Shown here: in pieces, positions 49,891 through 57,810 of the stretch | Numbering within the stretch: position 1 is the stretch's first letter | How the letters are laid out: every line of letters starts with the position of its first letter | Source of the DNA: Arthrobacter caoxuetaonis | Lineage (GTDB): Bacteria > Actinomycetota > Actinomycetes > Actinomycetales > Micrococcaceae | NCBI RefSeq assembly: GCF_023921125.1 | Contig: NZ_CP099467.1 | Location: 248,001-312,000 of the forward strand | Direction of reading: 5' to 3' | DNA length: 64,000 bases | Position numbers and translations under genes: made by a program | Notes under the pieces: model-generated | The model's database searches: none | What the model was told of the DNA's origin: nothing | The model's input: only the letters and a program-made list of their open reading frames with translations

Positions 49891-50438
49891 GGCTGCCCCT
49901 GGGCCAGGACCCGGCCGGTCACTTCGACTACGCCAACCTGACCTGGATCCACAACACTGCCTACGACCACCCCCTGTCTGCAGCGCTGACCAACGGCTGG
50001 TTCTTCGCCCTGGTGCTGGCAGTCTTCTTCGTCGCCGCGCGGCATCTGGAACCGTTCAGGTTCGGCCGCAAACCGGTGAGACTCCTGCTGGCCGCCAGCG
50101 CAGCCCTGCTCATCCTTCCCATGGCCGGTTCGGTCCTCATCCAGAAACAGGGCGGACCGCCCGACAGCATCCCGCATTTTGCCGGGCACCTGCAGGGTGA
50201 GAAGACAGCCGACTACGCCGGCGAGTTCAGCGGCTGGGCCAAATCCAGGTACGGCCTTGACCTCACCGACGTCCAGGCACGGGAGCTGCAGACAAAGGAA
50301 AGCCGCGGTCTGTTCGTTCCGACGAACCGGACCCGACCGGTCATCCATGAAGGCTCACTCATTCACGGCATCATTGCCGCGGACCAGATCATCCTGGTCG
50401 ACAAGACCGGCACGGAACTGGCACTGGCACCCGGGTAG
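49887..50438 (+). CDS. two-helix membrane protein, 183 aa
   Basis: GTG 49887 overlaps the leader stop. The protein has two membrane helices (about 35-53 and 64-82), then an extracellular domain of 100 residues (KTADYAGEFSGWAKSRYGLDL, DQIILVDKTGTELAL). No family is recognised. It lies between the secreted coiled-coil protein and a basic small protein in the envelope-rich part of the window. Confidence 0.55.
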   Translation: MRLPLGQDPAGHFDYANLTWIHNTAYDHPLSAALTNGWFFALVLAVFFVAARHLEPFRFGRKPVRLLLAASAALLILPMAGSVLIQKQGGPPDSIPHFAGHLQGEKTADYAGEFSGWAKSRYGLDLTDVQARELQTKESRGLFVPTNRTRPVIHEGSLIHGIIAADQIILVDKTGTELALAPG

Positions 50439-50448
50439 GCAGGCCTGC

Positions 50449-50480
50449 GGGAAGAGACCACCCGGCGTCCGCACACATAG
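50449..50480 (+). promoter_or_regulatory. class A promoter
   Basis: GGGAAGAGAC, 12 bases, GCACACATAG. It is 28 bases before GTG 50509. Confidence 0.7.
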
Positions 50481-50508
50481 CCGGTGACATCGCAGCAGGA
50501 GGACCCCC

Positions 50509-50727
50509 GTGAACAGATCCATGCCCAGCCCGGGCCGCAGCCCGTACCGTTCCAACGATGAGCGGCGCAGTGAGCGTGCCCTGGCAAGGGTTGCCGTCTT
50601 CAGGATCAGCACCCCCGGCGGCCGCCGGCGGAAGAAAGCGATTCTCAGGGCTGAAGTGCCCCGCTACCGGGAACTGATCCGCTGCGTGGCCATGGACCTT
50701 GCTGCTCGGAAGCACCAGGGGGCCTGA
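50509..50727 (+). CDS. small basic protein, 72 aa
   Basis: GTG 50509 has the ribosome site AGGAGGA. The product is very basic (RRSERALARVAVFR, GGRRRKKAILR), so nucleic-acid or membrane-surface binding is possible. Its stop overlaps the next start as TGATG, giving translational coupling to a membrane protein. No family recognised. Confidence 0.55.
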   Translation: MNRSMPSPGRSPYRSNDERRSERALARVAVFRISTPGGRRRKKAILRAEVPRYRELIRCVAMDLAARKHQGA

Positions 50728-51125
50728 TGGGCGCGTACTGGGAGCATTTCTCCGGCACCGTGCCGGGCCTGCTTCTGTTCGGAGCCGCCATGGCCTGCAC
50801 CTACCTGGTCACGATGGTGGACCTCATCATGGCCTTGACCGTCAGTGGCACAAGAGCCAGGTTCGCTGCCGTCTCCATCCTGAAGGTCCTCGTCCTGCCT
50901 GCCGTTGTGCTGCTCGGAACGCAGCTGTTCATCAATCTCGTGACCACCGACTGGTTCAACGTCATCGTCGACACCTTCCTGATTTCCATATTCTTCATGA
51001 TCCGCGCCCGGATCAAGGACGAAGATTCGTGGTGGACGGGAATGGGCACCAGGCTGAAGAAGCGGCTGCAGTCGCTTGCCTCGGGCCTCAGCTCCCGCGC
51101 CTGGACGGCACCGACCGGAGCCTAG
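50727..51125 (+). CDS. small membrane protein, 132 aa
   Basis: Three probable membrane helices (about 10-36, 45-68 and 75-95) precede a basic C-terminal tail. Size and topology resemble holin-like or phage-type small membrane proteins, but there is no proof. It is translationally coupled to the basic 72-residue protein. Confidence 0.55.
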   Translation: MGAYWEHFSGTVPGLLLFGAAMACTYLVTMVDLIMALTVSGTRARFAAVSILKVLVLPAVVLLGTQLFINLVTTDWFNVIVDTFLISIFFMIRARIKDEDSWWTGMGTRLKKRLQSLASGLSSRAWTAPTGA

Positions 51126-51137
51126 CCGCACCGCCCG

Positions 51138-51169
51138 GGTGAGAGACTCCTGCGTGTCCGCACACATAG
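51138..51169 (+). promoter_or_regulatory. class A promoter, consensus copy
   Basis: GGTGAGAGAC, 12 bases, GCACACATAG, five bases to ATG 51175. It defines the consensus used here. Confidence 0.8.
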
Positions 51170-51174
51170 AGGGC

Positions 51175-51765
51175 ATGAGCAATGTCTTCTACTGGTCCGA
51201 CCCTCATTTCGGCCACCGCTTCGTCGCCGGACAGCGCGGGTTCAGCAGCACGGATGAGCACGACGACCACCTGATTGCTGCCTGGACCAGCCGTGTCACC
51301 AAGCGCGACACCGTCTGGGTCCTGGGCGATCTTGCCATGGCCTCACCGTCCCGTGCCCTGGAAATCATCCGGCACCTGCCCGGGACCAAACACCTCGTCT
51401 TCGGCAACCACGACAACGGCCACCCCGGACGCAAGGACGCCCACCGGCACCACAAGCAGTACCTTTCCGCATTCGAGACCGTGCAGACAACTGCGAGCCG
51501 CACCATCGCCGGGCGCACCGTCCTGCTCTCCCACTTCCCCTACGAAGGCGACAGCCACTCCGAACACGACAGGCACACCCAGTGGCGCCTGCGCGATGAA
51601 GGCAGCTGGCTCGTCCACGGGCACGTACACGGCGAGTTCGATGTCCGCGGCACCCAGATTAACGTCGGCGTCGACAAATGGATGGACGGCCCCGCATCGG
51701 AGGCTGAGATCCTGGCCATCATCGAACACCAGGAGGCAGCAGGCTTCGGAACGGCAGCACCATGA
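51175..51765 (+). CDS. calcineurin-like metallophosphoesterase
   Basis: ATG 51175 is leaderless by class A geometry, so the longer frame from 51076 is rejected. The 196-residue enzyme has the motif series SDPHFGH (DxH), GDLA, FGNHDNG (GNHD), LSHFPY and HGHVHG that binds two metal ions. It is a small stand-alone phosphoesterase of the kind common in phages and plasmids, acting on nucleotides or phosphodiesters of unknown identity. Its stop overlaps the next start as ATGA. Confidence 0.85.
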   Translation: MSNVFYWSDPHFGHRFVAGQRGFSSTDEHDDHLIAAWTSRVTKRDTVWVLGDLAMASPSRALEIIRHLPGTKHLVFGNHDNGHPGRKDAHRHHKQYLSAFETVQTTASRTIAGRTVLLSHFPYEGDSHSEHDRHTQWRLRDEGSWLVHGHVHGEFDVRGTQINVGVDKWMDGPASEAEILAIIEHQEAAGFGTAAP

Positions 51766-52130
51766 GCACCGTGATGGATACGCCCCGGGTGCGCGGAGGC
51801 CGCGGCTTCCACCGCACCCGGCCCCAGCCCCTTGCCCCGGTGGGCTTCGCCATCGGCGGGCACCGCTTTGAAACCTCCGGACGTGACCTCTGGGTTACTC
51901 CCGCCGGACGGCAGCGCGTGGACCGGATCAAAGTCACCCGCTCATCCGTGTCCCGGTCCGCCGCCCAGGGATACCCTCCCGCGCTCGTGTGGCCACCGAA
52001 CGGCCCTGAACGCACGCTGGAAGAGCTGACGGCCGCCGCCCGCTACTGGACCGTCTGGAGCACCACCGAGGATTACGCCCGTTTCCCCGAAGTGGGACTC
52101 GAAAAGTGGCTCCGCCACCTCGAAGCCTGA
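51762..52130 (+). CDS. hypothetical protein, 122 aa
   Basis: Coupled to the phosphoesterase by ATGA overlap. The protein is basic at the N-terminus and has strands and a helix (PVGFAIGGHRFETSGRDLWV, RTLEELTAAARYWTVWSTTED). No family recognised. It is followed by the HA-repeat gene after one base. Confidence 0.5.
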   Translation: MSTVMDTPRVRGGRGFHRTRPQPLAPVGFAIGGHRFETSGRDLWVTPAGRQRVDRIKVTRSSVSRSAAQGYPPALVWPPNGPERTLEELTAAARYWTVWSTTEDYARFPEVGLEKWLRHLEA

Positions 52131-52131
52131 A

Positions 52132-52914
52132 ATGGAAGACAAAGAAAGCATGTACCACCACGAACTGCCTGACCACGACGCCTGGATCGCCCGCTTCAAG
52201 GCGTTCCGAGACTGGGTGCAGGAGAACTCCCGCCTTCCCGAGAACGATCCCGAAGGCGGACCGGAAGACACGATGCGCAACTGGCTGGACCGCCAGCGGC
52301 TCGCCGTAGCCGACTCCAACCTCAGCCCCAGCCTCGAAGCGATCCTGCGCTCAGTTCCCGGAGCGATCCCGCGGGGCGCCAGGCGCAAGGTCGCTGCGCC
52401 TACTGTGTTCCCGCCCGGCAACAGCAGGCTGGACAACCTGGAACTCTTCTACGGCCGGCACGGCCGCCTCCCCCGTTTCTCCGGGACGGCCCCGGGCGAG
52501 AAGAACATGTACAAGTACCTCAACGCCACCGTTCGGGTCCGCTACCGCCGGAACGAACTCGACGCTGCGACCCTGTACCGCCTGAGCAAGATCCCGGGAG
52601 TCTTCACCCCCAGGAAATTCACCCGTTCCGGCGGCGACACCCCCAGTCAGCCGACGGCCCGGGCACTGAAGCTGCAGCAGGCTGACACCCGCATGAATGA
52701 CCTCATCGAGTTCTGCACCACCAACGGGAGGATTCCCCGCAGCACAGGCAACGGCAAGGAGCGGATGCTGTACAACTACCTCCGCAGGGTCGTCCGTCCC
52801 GCCTACCAGGCCGGCACACTGGACGAGATCGCACAGAAACGCCTTTCGGCCGTCAAAGGTGTGCTCACTCCCCGGAAACGGTCGGCGCGCCCGGCCGAGG
52901 GAATCGCCGCCTAG
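52132..52914 (+). CDS. free-standing HA-like repeat protein, three repeats
   Basis: The 260-residue product contains three units of about 60 residues: FRDWVQENSRLP to VPGAI, FYGRHGRLP to IPGVF, and FCTTNGRIP to VKGVL, each with a central YNYLRR- or NWLDRQR-like helix. These match the helicase-associated fold found in the two genes at 19-20 kb, again without a helicase. DNA binding is likely. It ends a phosphoesterase operon that has a strong terminator. Confidence 0.65.
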   Translation: MEDKESMYHHELPDHDAWIARFKAFRDWVQENSRLPENDPEGGPEDTMRNWLDRQRLAVADSNLSPSLEAILRSVPGAIPRGARRKVAAPTVFPPGNSRLDNLELFYGRHGRLPRFSGTAPGEKNMYKYLNATVRVRYRRNELDAATLYRLSKIPGVFTPRKFTRSGGDTPSQPTARALKLQQADTRMNDLIEFCTTNGRIPRSTGNGKERMLYNYLRRVVRPAYQAGTLDEIAQKRLSAVKGVLTPRKRSARPAEGIAA

Positions 52915-52959
52915 CCACCCCATAAACTGAAGTCAGAGACCGTCTGCAGGACGGTAGCG

Positions 52960-52995
52960 CCACCCCGGTATCCGCTGGATGCCGGGGTGGTTTTT
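52960..52995 (+). terminator. Rho-independent terminator
   Basis: A 12-bp stem with one G-T pair (CCACCCCGGTAT/ATGCCGGGGTGG) is followed by TTTTT. Confidence 0.85.
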
Positions 52996-53027
52996 GTCGC
53001 TCGAAAGCAGCCCTGCCGCACACATAG
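52996..53027 (+). promoter_or_regulatory. class A promoter, weak -35
   Basis: GTCGCTCGAA, 12 bases, GCACACATAG. It lies 33 bases before the ligase ATG. Confidence 0.6.
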
Positions 53028-53060
53028 AGGGTGTACACAAACCCTCGATGAAGGACCACC

Positions 53061-55187
53061 ATGCCCAAAGCCACCGCCCTTCCTCCCCAGCCGCGTAAGG
53101 CTGCCGGAGCTGCGGCTTCCACCGGCGGACAGTTCGACACCCGCACCCACTCCGAAGCGCCCGTGAGCCTTGCCGGTCCCGCGGTCACGGCGGACAACTA
53201 CAACGAATCCGTCGCCCGCGCGCTCTCCGCTGCCAAGGCATACGAAACCACGGACATTGAGGAGATGACGGACGCGGAGTTCGACCGTCTCCAGGCCGCG
53301 ATTCTCAGCTATGAGGAAGCCAACGGCATCACCCCGGACCACGGCCTTCACACCGCTGTCGGCCACGGCGGAGCGGCAGGCGGCGACATCGAGCACGCCA
53401 CCCTTGCCGGCTCCCTGGACAAGCCCGGCGAAGAGAAGGTCATCGAGTTCGCCGAGAAGCACCCCAACGCGGTCATCGAACCGAAAATCGACGGCATGGC
53501 CATCATCGTCCGCTACAAGGACGGACGCCTGTTCTCCGCAGCCAAGCGCGGCGACGGGTACACGGGCGAGAACGTCACCGAGAAGGTCCGCGGGGTTGAA
53601 GGCCTGCCCGAGGTGGCCGGCGACGGCGACTTCGAGGTCCGCGGCGAGCTGTACCTGAACGACGAGAACCTGGCCAAGGCCAATGCCGTCCGTGCCTCCC
53701 AGGGCAAGGACCCGTTCAAGAACGCCCGCAACGGTGTGGCCGGAATGATGAACAAGGACGATTCCACCTACGCCGGGCTGTTCAATTTCGCCGCCTACTC
53801 AACAACTGTGCTCGACGGTGCAGACCACCTGGATGCGATGGATGAGCTGGCCGGCATGGGCTTCACCACCGCCCGGTCCCTGCTGCCGCAGTCGGTGCTG
53901 GATGCCGAAGACCCGATGTCAGCGATCGCAGCCCTGGGCGCTGAACGCAAAGGACTTGGCTTCCTCATGGACGGTGCTGTGCTGAAGGTTCCGACCGCCG
54001 CCGAGCGTGAAGAGCTGGGTGAAGGCACCCGGGCACCGAAGTGGGCTGTGGCCTACAAGTACCCGCCGGTGGAAGAGCCGACGGTCATCGAGGACATCGA
54101 ATACGAGATCGGCAAGACCGGCCGCCTGTCGATCCGCGCCCGCTACACCCCCGTGGACGTTGACGGCTCCACCTTGGAGTTCGCCTCCCTGCACAACGTC
54201 AAGGACCTGCTCAGCAAGGACATTCGCGTCGGCGACACTGTGATGGCCTACAAGGCCGGAGACATCATCCCCCAGGTCCACCTGCCTCGGGCCGACCTCC
54301 GCGATCCGTCCTCCCAGCCCTGGCAGCCTCCGGCAGCATGCCCTAAGTGCGGAGGCGAGTTCGACAAGTCAACCGAACTGTGGCGCTGCACGAACCCCGA
54401 ATGCTCCGTCTCCGGACGCATCTCCTACGCCGTCTCCCGCGACGCCGGCCTGGACATTGAAGGCTTCGGCGGCACCACTGGTGACGCTCTCATCGAAGCG
54501 GACCTGGTCAAGGACGTCTCGGACATTTTCCACCTCTCCGAGGACCAGCTGGCCAACCTGAAGCTGGGCACCACCGACTCCGGCGCCGACCGGGTCCTGG
54601 GCGAGAAGAACGCACAGAAGATCATGGCTGAAATCGAGAAGGCCAAGGCACAGCCCCTGAACCGGGTCATCACCGCCCTGTCCATGCGGTTTACCGGTCG
54701 GACCTTCGGGCGCCGCCTGGCCGCCCAGTTCGAGACGATGGAAGCCCTGCAGGGTGCCACGGTCACGCAGCTGGCCAACGTTGAAGGCATCGGCGAGAAG
54801 AAGGCTGCCGTCATCCACGCCGAGCTGGCCAAGAACGCCCCGGTCATCGAGCGCCTCCGCGCGGCCGGTGTGAACATGGGTGCCCCGAAGCCCAAGCCGG
54901 AGAAGGGCGCGAAGGCTCCCAAGCTCGTCACCGCGGACGGCGGGGCCATGAACGTGGTCATCACCGGCTCTCTGAAGGGCAGCGCGCTGGGTTCCCTGAC
55001 GCGGACGGGCGCCCAGGAACTGATCGAAGCCAACGGCGGCCGGGCAGCCGGCTCGGTATCCAAGTCCACGTCGCTGCTGGTGTGCGGCGAAGAGGGCTCG
55101 TCGAAGTGGCTCAAAGCGAAGGAACTGGGCATCCCGGTCGTCACCCCTGACGAGTTCGCCAAGATGCTCGAAGACGGCGAAGCGTAA
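53061..55187 (+). CDS. ligA: GGQF-tagged NAD-dependent DNA ligase
   Basis: ATG 53061 has the ribosome site GAAGGACC. The 708-residue protein starts with the shared tag (STGGQF near 20-25, four residues, HSEAPVSL), then a shortened Ia domain (about 45-90), adenylation domain with active-site KIDG near 141, OB fold, a four-cysteine zinc finger near 430-450 (CPKC, CTNPEC), helix-hairpin-helix repeats (about 520-600) and a BRCT domain (about 630-706). It seals nicks using NAD, and could close transferred or newly replicated strands. The tag is absent from ordinary LigA. Confidence 0.9.
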   Translation: MPKATALPPQPRKAAGAAASTGGQFDTRTHSEAPVSLAGPAVTADNYNESVARALSAAKAYETTDIEEMTDAEFDRLQAAILSYEEANGITPDHGLHTAVGHGGAAGGDIEHATLAGSLDKPGEEKVIEFAEKHPNAVIEPKIDGMAIIVRYKDGRLFSAAKRGDGYTGENVTEKVRGVEGLPEVAGDGDFEVRGELYLNDENLAKANAVRASQGKDPFKNARNGVAGMMNKDDSTYAGLFNFAAYSTTVLDGADHLDAMDELAGMGFTTARSLLPQSVLDAEDPMSAIAALGAERKGLGFLMDGAVLKVPTAAEREELGEGTRAPKWAVAYKYPPVEEPTVIEDIEYEIGKTGRLSIRARYTPVDVDGSTLEFASLHNVKDLLSKDIRVGDTVMAYKAGDIIPQVHLPRADLRDPSSQPWQPPAACPKCGGEFDKSTELWRCTNPECSVSGRISYAVSRDAGLDIEGFGGTTGDALIEADLVKDVSDIFHLSEDQLANLKLGTTDSGADRVLGEKNAQKIMAEIEKAKAQPLNRVITALSMRFTGRTFGRRLAAQFETMEALQGATVTQLANVEGIGEKKAAVIHAELAKNAPVIERLRAAGVNMGAPKPKPEKGAKAPKLVTADGGAMNVVITGSLKGSALGSLTRTGAQELIEANGGRAAGSVSKSTSLLVCGEEGSSKWLKAKELGIPVVTPDEFAKMLEDGEA

Positions 55188-55206
55188 CCGGCTCGCAGCA
55201 CGTTGA

Positions 55207-55237
55207 GGAAGGGTCTCCCGTTCTGGGAGGCCCTTCC
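55207..55237 (+). terminator. terminator of ligA
   Basis: A 13-bp stem with one G-T pair is followed by TTCGTTT. Confidence 0.8.
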
Positions 55238-55246
55238 TTCGTTTCA

Positions 55247-55278
55247 GGGCAGAGGCTCGCTCCCGTCCGCACACATAG
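55247..55278 (+). promoter_or_regulatory. class A promoter
   Basis: GGGCAGAGGC, 12 bases, GCACACATAG. The leader then has a small CCGGC-TTT-GCCGG hairpin and an AGGAG site before 55325. Confidence 0.65.
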
Positions 55279-55324
55279 GGAGCAGACCCGTTATCCCGGC
55301 TTTGCCGGAGAACCAGGAGCACCC

Positions 55325-55774
55325 ATGCCTTCACGAAAAGACCTTCCCTGCGCCGTCTGCGGGGCCGCCTTTGGACCGGTCGAATCAGACCTGCCAGACC
55401 AGCCCTACGGCGCCAACATCTTCATCAGCACCGGCCACTACGGGGCGACGGCGTTCGACTCACCGGGCGGGGACCGGCTCGAACTTCTCATCTGCACCCC
55501 CTGCATGAAGGCCATGGCGCAGCGGCACGCCATCCACCGGATCCTGGACGCCACGGAGCAGATACCGGAGCAGACACTCATCTGGGGCAGTGAAGAAGAG
55601 CAGGCTGTCAGCGATACCCCGATGAATGCACTCCGGCTGGCCAACACGTACCGGCTTGAAGCTGCCGAGGAGATGCCCGGCATGACGGTCGAGAAGTTCA
55701 GTGCGCTGTTCCAGGCCTGTATGACGGCATCGGTCCACGGCAAAGAGTTCCATCTCAATGAACCTGAGACCTGA
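55325..55774 (+). CDS. putative zinc-binding protein, 149 aa
   Basis: The N-terminal half has CAVC near 9-12 and CTPC near 57-60, spaced to bind one zinc ion. The C-terminal half is helical (MNALRLANTYRLEAAEEM, SALFQACMTAS). It is a single-gene unit with its own class A promoter. No specific family is recognised. Confidence 0.6.
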   Translation: MPSRKDLPCAVCGAAFGPVESDLPDQPYGANIFISTGHYGATAFDSPGGDRLELLICTPCMKAMAQRHAIHRILDATEQIPEQTLIWGSEEEQAVSDTPMNALRLANTYRLEAAEEMPGMTVEKFSALFQACMTASVHGKEFHLNEPET

Positions 55775-55777
55775 AGG

Positions 55778-55794
55778 TAAGCTGGTTCAGCTTA
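55778..55794. promoter_or_regulatory. perfect inverted repeat TAAGCTG-GTT-CAGCTTA
   Basis: A 7-bp stem with a 3-base gap lies between the zinc protein and the lipoprotein gene. It could be an operator or a weak terminator; a GGACCACC ribosome site follows before 55838. Confidence 0.45.
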
Positions 55795-55837
55795 AATCTC
55801 ACCCGCACCATCCGGCCAAGGCCGGCGAAGGACCACC

Positions 55838-56254
55838 ATGAAAAAGTCTCTTGCTGCCACTCTGTTCATCATCCTCACGCTCACCAGCTGTGCAGCACCC
55901 GAAGATGCGGGAGCGTCAGGCTATTCCGAGACGACGGTCTCCTCCGCCTCTGCGACACCAACTCCGACCCGTGTTGAACCGCAGACTCTTGAGGAAGCCA
56001 TCCTGGCCGCCAAACAGGAGTACACCGACGGTCTGGAGGCGCTCCACGCATTGTCCAATCTGAGGCGCTTCGCGGAGAAGGAGGTCAGGCCTGTCCTGCC
56101 GACCGCTGAATGGCGAGAGATCCAGCTTTTCGAGTTCAATACAGAGATCGGTTTCACCGGTGAGCGGATGACAGACCGTGAATTCCACGTTGCCTCACAG
56201 AAGTATGCCGTCATGGTTGAGGAAGCGGCCTTGGCGGCGGGGCTGATCGAATGA
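55838..56254 (+). CDS. lipoprotein, 138 aa
   Basis: Signal peptide with lipobox LTSC near 15-18 marks a membrane-attached lipoprotein. A Ser/Thr/Pro-rich stretch follows, then two helices (LEEAILAAKQEYTDGLEAL, SNLRRFAEKE) and a mixed end. No family recognised. It has no class A box; the promoter is unclear and may lie in the palindrome region. Confidence 0.65.
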   Translation: MKKSLAATLFIILTLTSCAAPEDAGASGYSETTVSSASATPTPTRVEPQTLEEAILAAKQEYTDGLEALHALSNLRRFAEKEVRPVLPTAEWREIQLFEFNTEIGFTGERMTDREFHVASQKYAVMVEEAALAAGLIE

Positions 56255-56356
56255 CCGCGCCGGGGAGAAGGCACGTCCTGGCCGGCGGCCGTAATATCCT
56301 GTCGCAATAGCGGGCGACGTTTGACCTGCATGCACGATTGCCGCCAAATGAGTGGC

Positions 56357-57013
56357 ATGACATCGGCGACTCCAGTTCTCACCTGCACCAAGGTGCGAAG
56401 GTACGAAAACTTCACGTTCCGCGGCCCAGTCCCGGGAGCCGAAACTGACACCATCATGTTCAAGTGGTCCCTGGACGAGGGCAACGATAAGTACCCACTC
56501 GGGTACACCTGGGAGCTGTGGGCTCCAGGCGAGCGGGAGCCTTACAGACAGACCCACGGATCCGGCGATCACTACCGCTCGCTTCTCCCGCCCGACCTTG
56601 TCCTGACCGCCGAAGCCCTGCTCAAGGAATGGCCCGCGTGCACCCGGGAGTTCTACCCCCGCGTGCCCCCGCTGCCCGAGCCGATCGGTGTCCGCACGCA
56701 AAGCTACGAAGGCTACTTCGATTACGACGTCACCGGCGCAGAACCTTTTGAAGGCAAGGACGGCACTATCGCTCTGAAGCGGGCGTCCGTCCGCTGGACT
56801 TGTGAACTTGGCCCCGACCGATCCCGGGATACCTTCTTCGTTTCCCTCTCCGGAAGTTCAGAGAAGACCTGGCTGGCCATGGAGCACTGGTCAGGCGGAG
56901 TCGGGAACCGTGAGCGGGGCAGCAGCCTGCCGATCCCCGCGTGGCTGTGGGAAGTCGCTGAGGAGAGCCGGCGTGAACTTCTTGCCTGGCAGCCTGCCTG
57001 GGGAGACTTCTAA
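56357..57013 (+). CDS. hypothetical protein, 218 aa, two-repeat family
   Basis: The start at 56357 follows a degenerate class A box (GCCGCCAAATGAGTGGC then ATG, compare GCCGCACACATAGCAGGC). The protein has two related halves, each with a strand-rich core and a PxWxxxxxE helix at the end, and shares FRGPVPGAE with the VRGPVTDST of the protein at 58503. Family unknown. The gene converges on the Nudix gene with a shared terminator. Confidence 0.5.
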   Translation: MTSATPVLTCTKVRRYENFTFRGPVPGAETDTIMFKWSLDEGNDKYPLGYTWELWAPGEREPYRQTHGSGDHYRSLLPPDLVLTAEALLKEWPACTREFYPRVPPLPEPIGVRTQSYEGYFDYDVTGAEPFEGKDGTIALKRASVRWTCELGPDRSRDTFFVSLSGSSEKTWLAMEHWSGGVGNRERGSSLPIPAWLWEVAEESRRELLAWQPAWGDF

Positions 57014-57022
57014 AAGCCCGCA

Positions 57023-57069
57023 GCACAGCAGGAGAAGCCCCCGTACCGGGTCGACCTCTCCTGCTGTGC
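57023..57069. terminator. bidirectional terminator
   Basis: A 13-bp perfect stem GCACAGCAGGAGA/TCTCCTGCTGTGC encloses 21 bases between the stops of convergent genes. Confidence 0.7.
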
Positions 57070-57075
57070 CGCATC

Positions 57076-57699
57076 TTAGACTTCGTGAATGATGCCCGAG
57101 TTCTGGATCAGGGCCAGGGCTGCAAGGCTGATCCCGCACGTAAGCTTCCCGTTCAGGACCAGGCCCATCACCTCACCGACGCTGTACCAGCGGACGGTCG
57201 CCCCCGTCTCGTCCTCGACGTGGAGGTTTTCCAGGTCCTTGAGGGCGTGGAAGGTGCACCATGCGGCGACCTCGGTCGTCAGGATGCCCGTGTCGGGGCG
57301 GATGGTGCCCAGTTTCCTGCCGTGGGTGAATTCGAGTCCTGTCTCTTCGATGAGCTCCCGTGCGGCTTCGGCGAGGCTGAGGTCATCGGATCCGCCGCGG
57401 GGGAACTCCAGGGTGAACTCTCCGGTCGGGTACCGGTACTGGCGGACGAGCCCGAGGTAGGGAAGGCCGCGGAAGTTGGCGTAAGGGACGGCGACGACGC
57501 CCAGTCCGGTGCCGCTGGAGATGCGGGTGTACCTGCCCTCCGCCCCGTTGGGGAAGACGACGTCGTCGAAGTTCACGGTGACGAAGCGGTTCGCATAGTC
57601 GACATGCTCGGCGACAAGCCGGATCACTCCCTCTTCGGGCGGGCCGGCGTCCCGGGGCAGGTCTGGTAGGTCTTTGATGGCGGTGTCCGGGTTGGACAA
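57076..57699 (-). CDS. Nudix hydrolase
   Basis: TTG 57699 has GAGGAG five bases upstream. The 207-residue enzyme has the Nudix box (GGSDDLSLAEAARELIEETG, near 102-122) that binds Mg and cleaves nucleoside diphosphates linked to another group. The fold around it (YRYPTGEFTLEFPRGG) resembles ADP-ribose pyrophosphatase types, but the substrate is not shown. It lies alone on the - strand under a class C element. Confidence 0.85.
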   Translation of the reverse strand: MSNPDTAIKDLPDLPRDAGPPEEGVIRLVAEHVDYANRFVTVNFDDVVFPNGAEGRYTRISSGTGLGVVAVPYANFRGLPYLGLVRQYRYPTGEFTLEFPRGGSDDLSLAEAARELIEETGLEFTHGRKLGTIRPDTGILTTEVAAWCTFHALKDLENLHVEDETGATVRWYSVGEVMGLVLNGKLTCGISLAALALIQNSGIIHEV

Positions 57700-57736
57700 G
57701 GGATCTCCTCGGTTTGTCGTGTTGGTGCACCCAAGG

Positions 57737-57750
57737 ACATGCGCAGATGG
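57737..57750 (-). promoter_or_regulatory. class C promoter-like element
   Basis: CCATCTGCGCATGT on the - strand, 37 bases before TTG 57699. GTCCTTGG follows, as at 29252. Confidence 0.45.
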
Positions 57751-57773
57751 TCCGCGTTCCCTCCCGCCTGCCC

Positions 57774-57805
57774 GGTCAGAGACCCGGTGCCTGCCGCACA
57801 CATAG
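57774..57805 (+). promoter_or_regulatory. class A promoter
   Basis: GGTCAGAGAC, 12 bases, GCACACATAG, five bases to ATG 57811. Confidence 0.75.
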
Positions 57806-57810
57806 GGACT

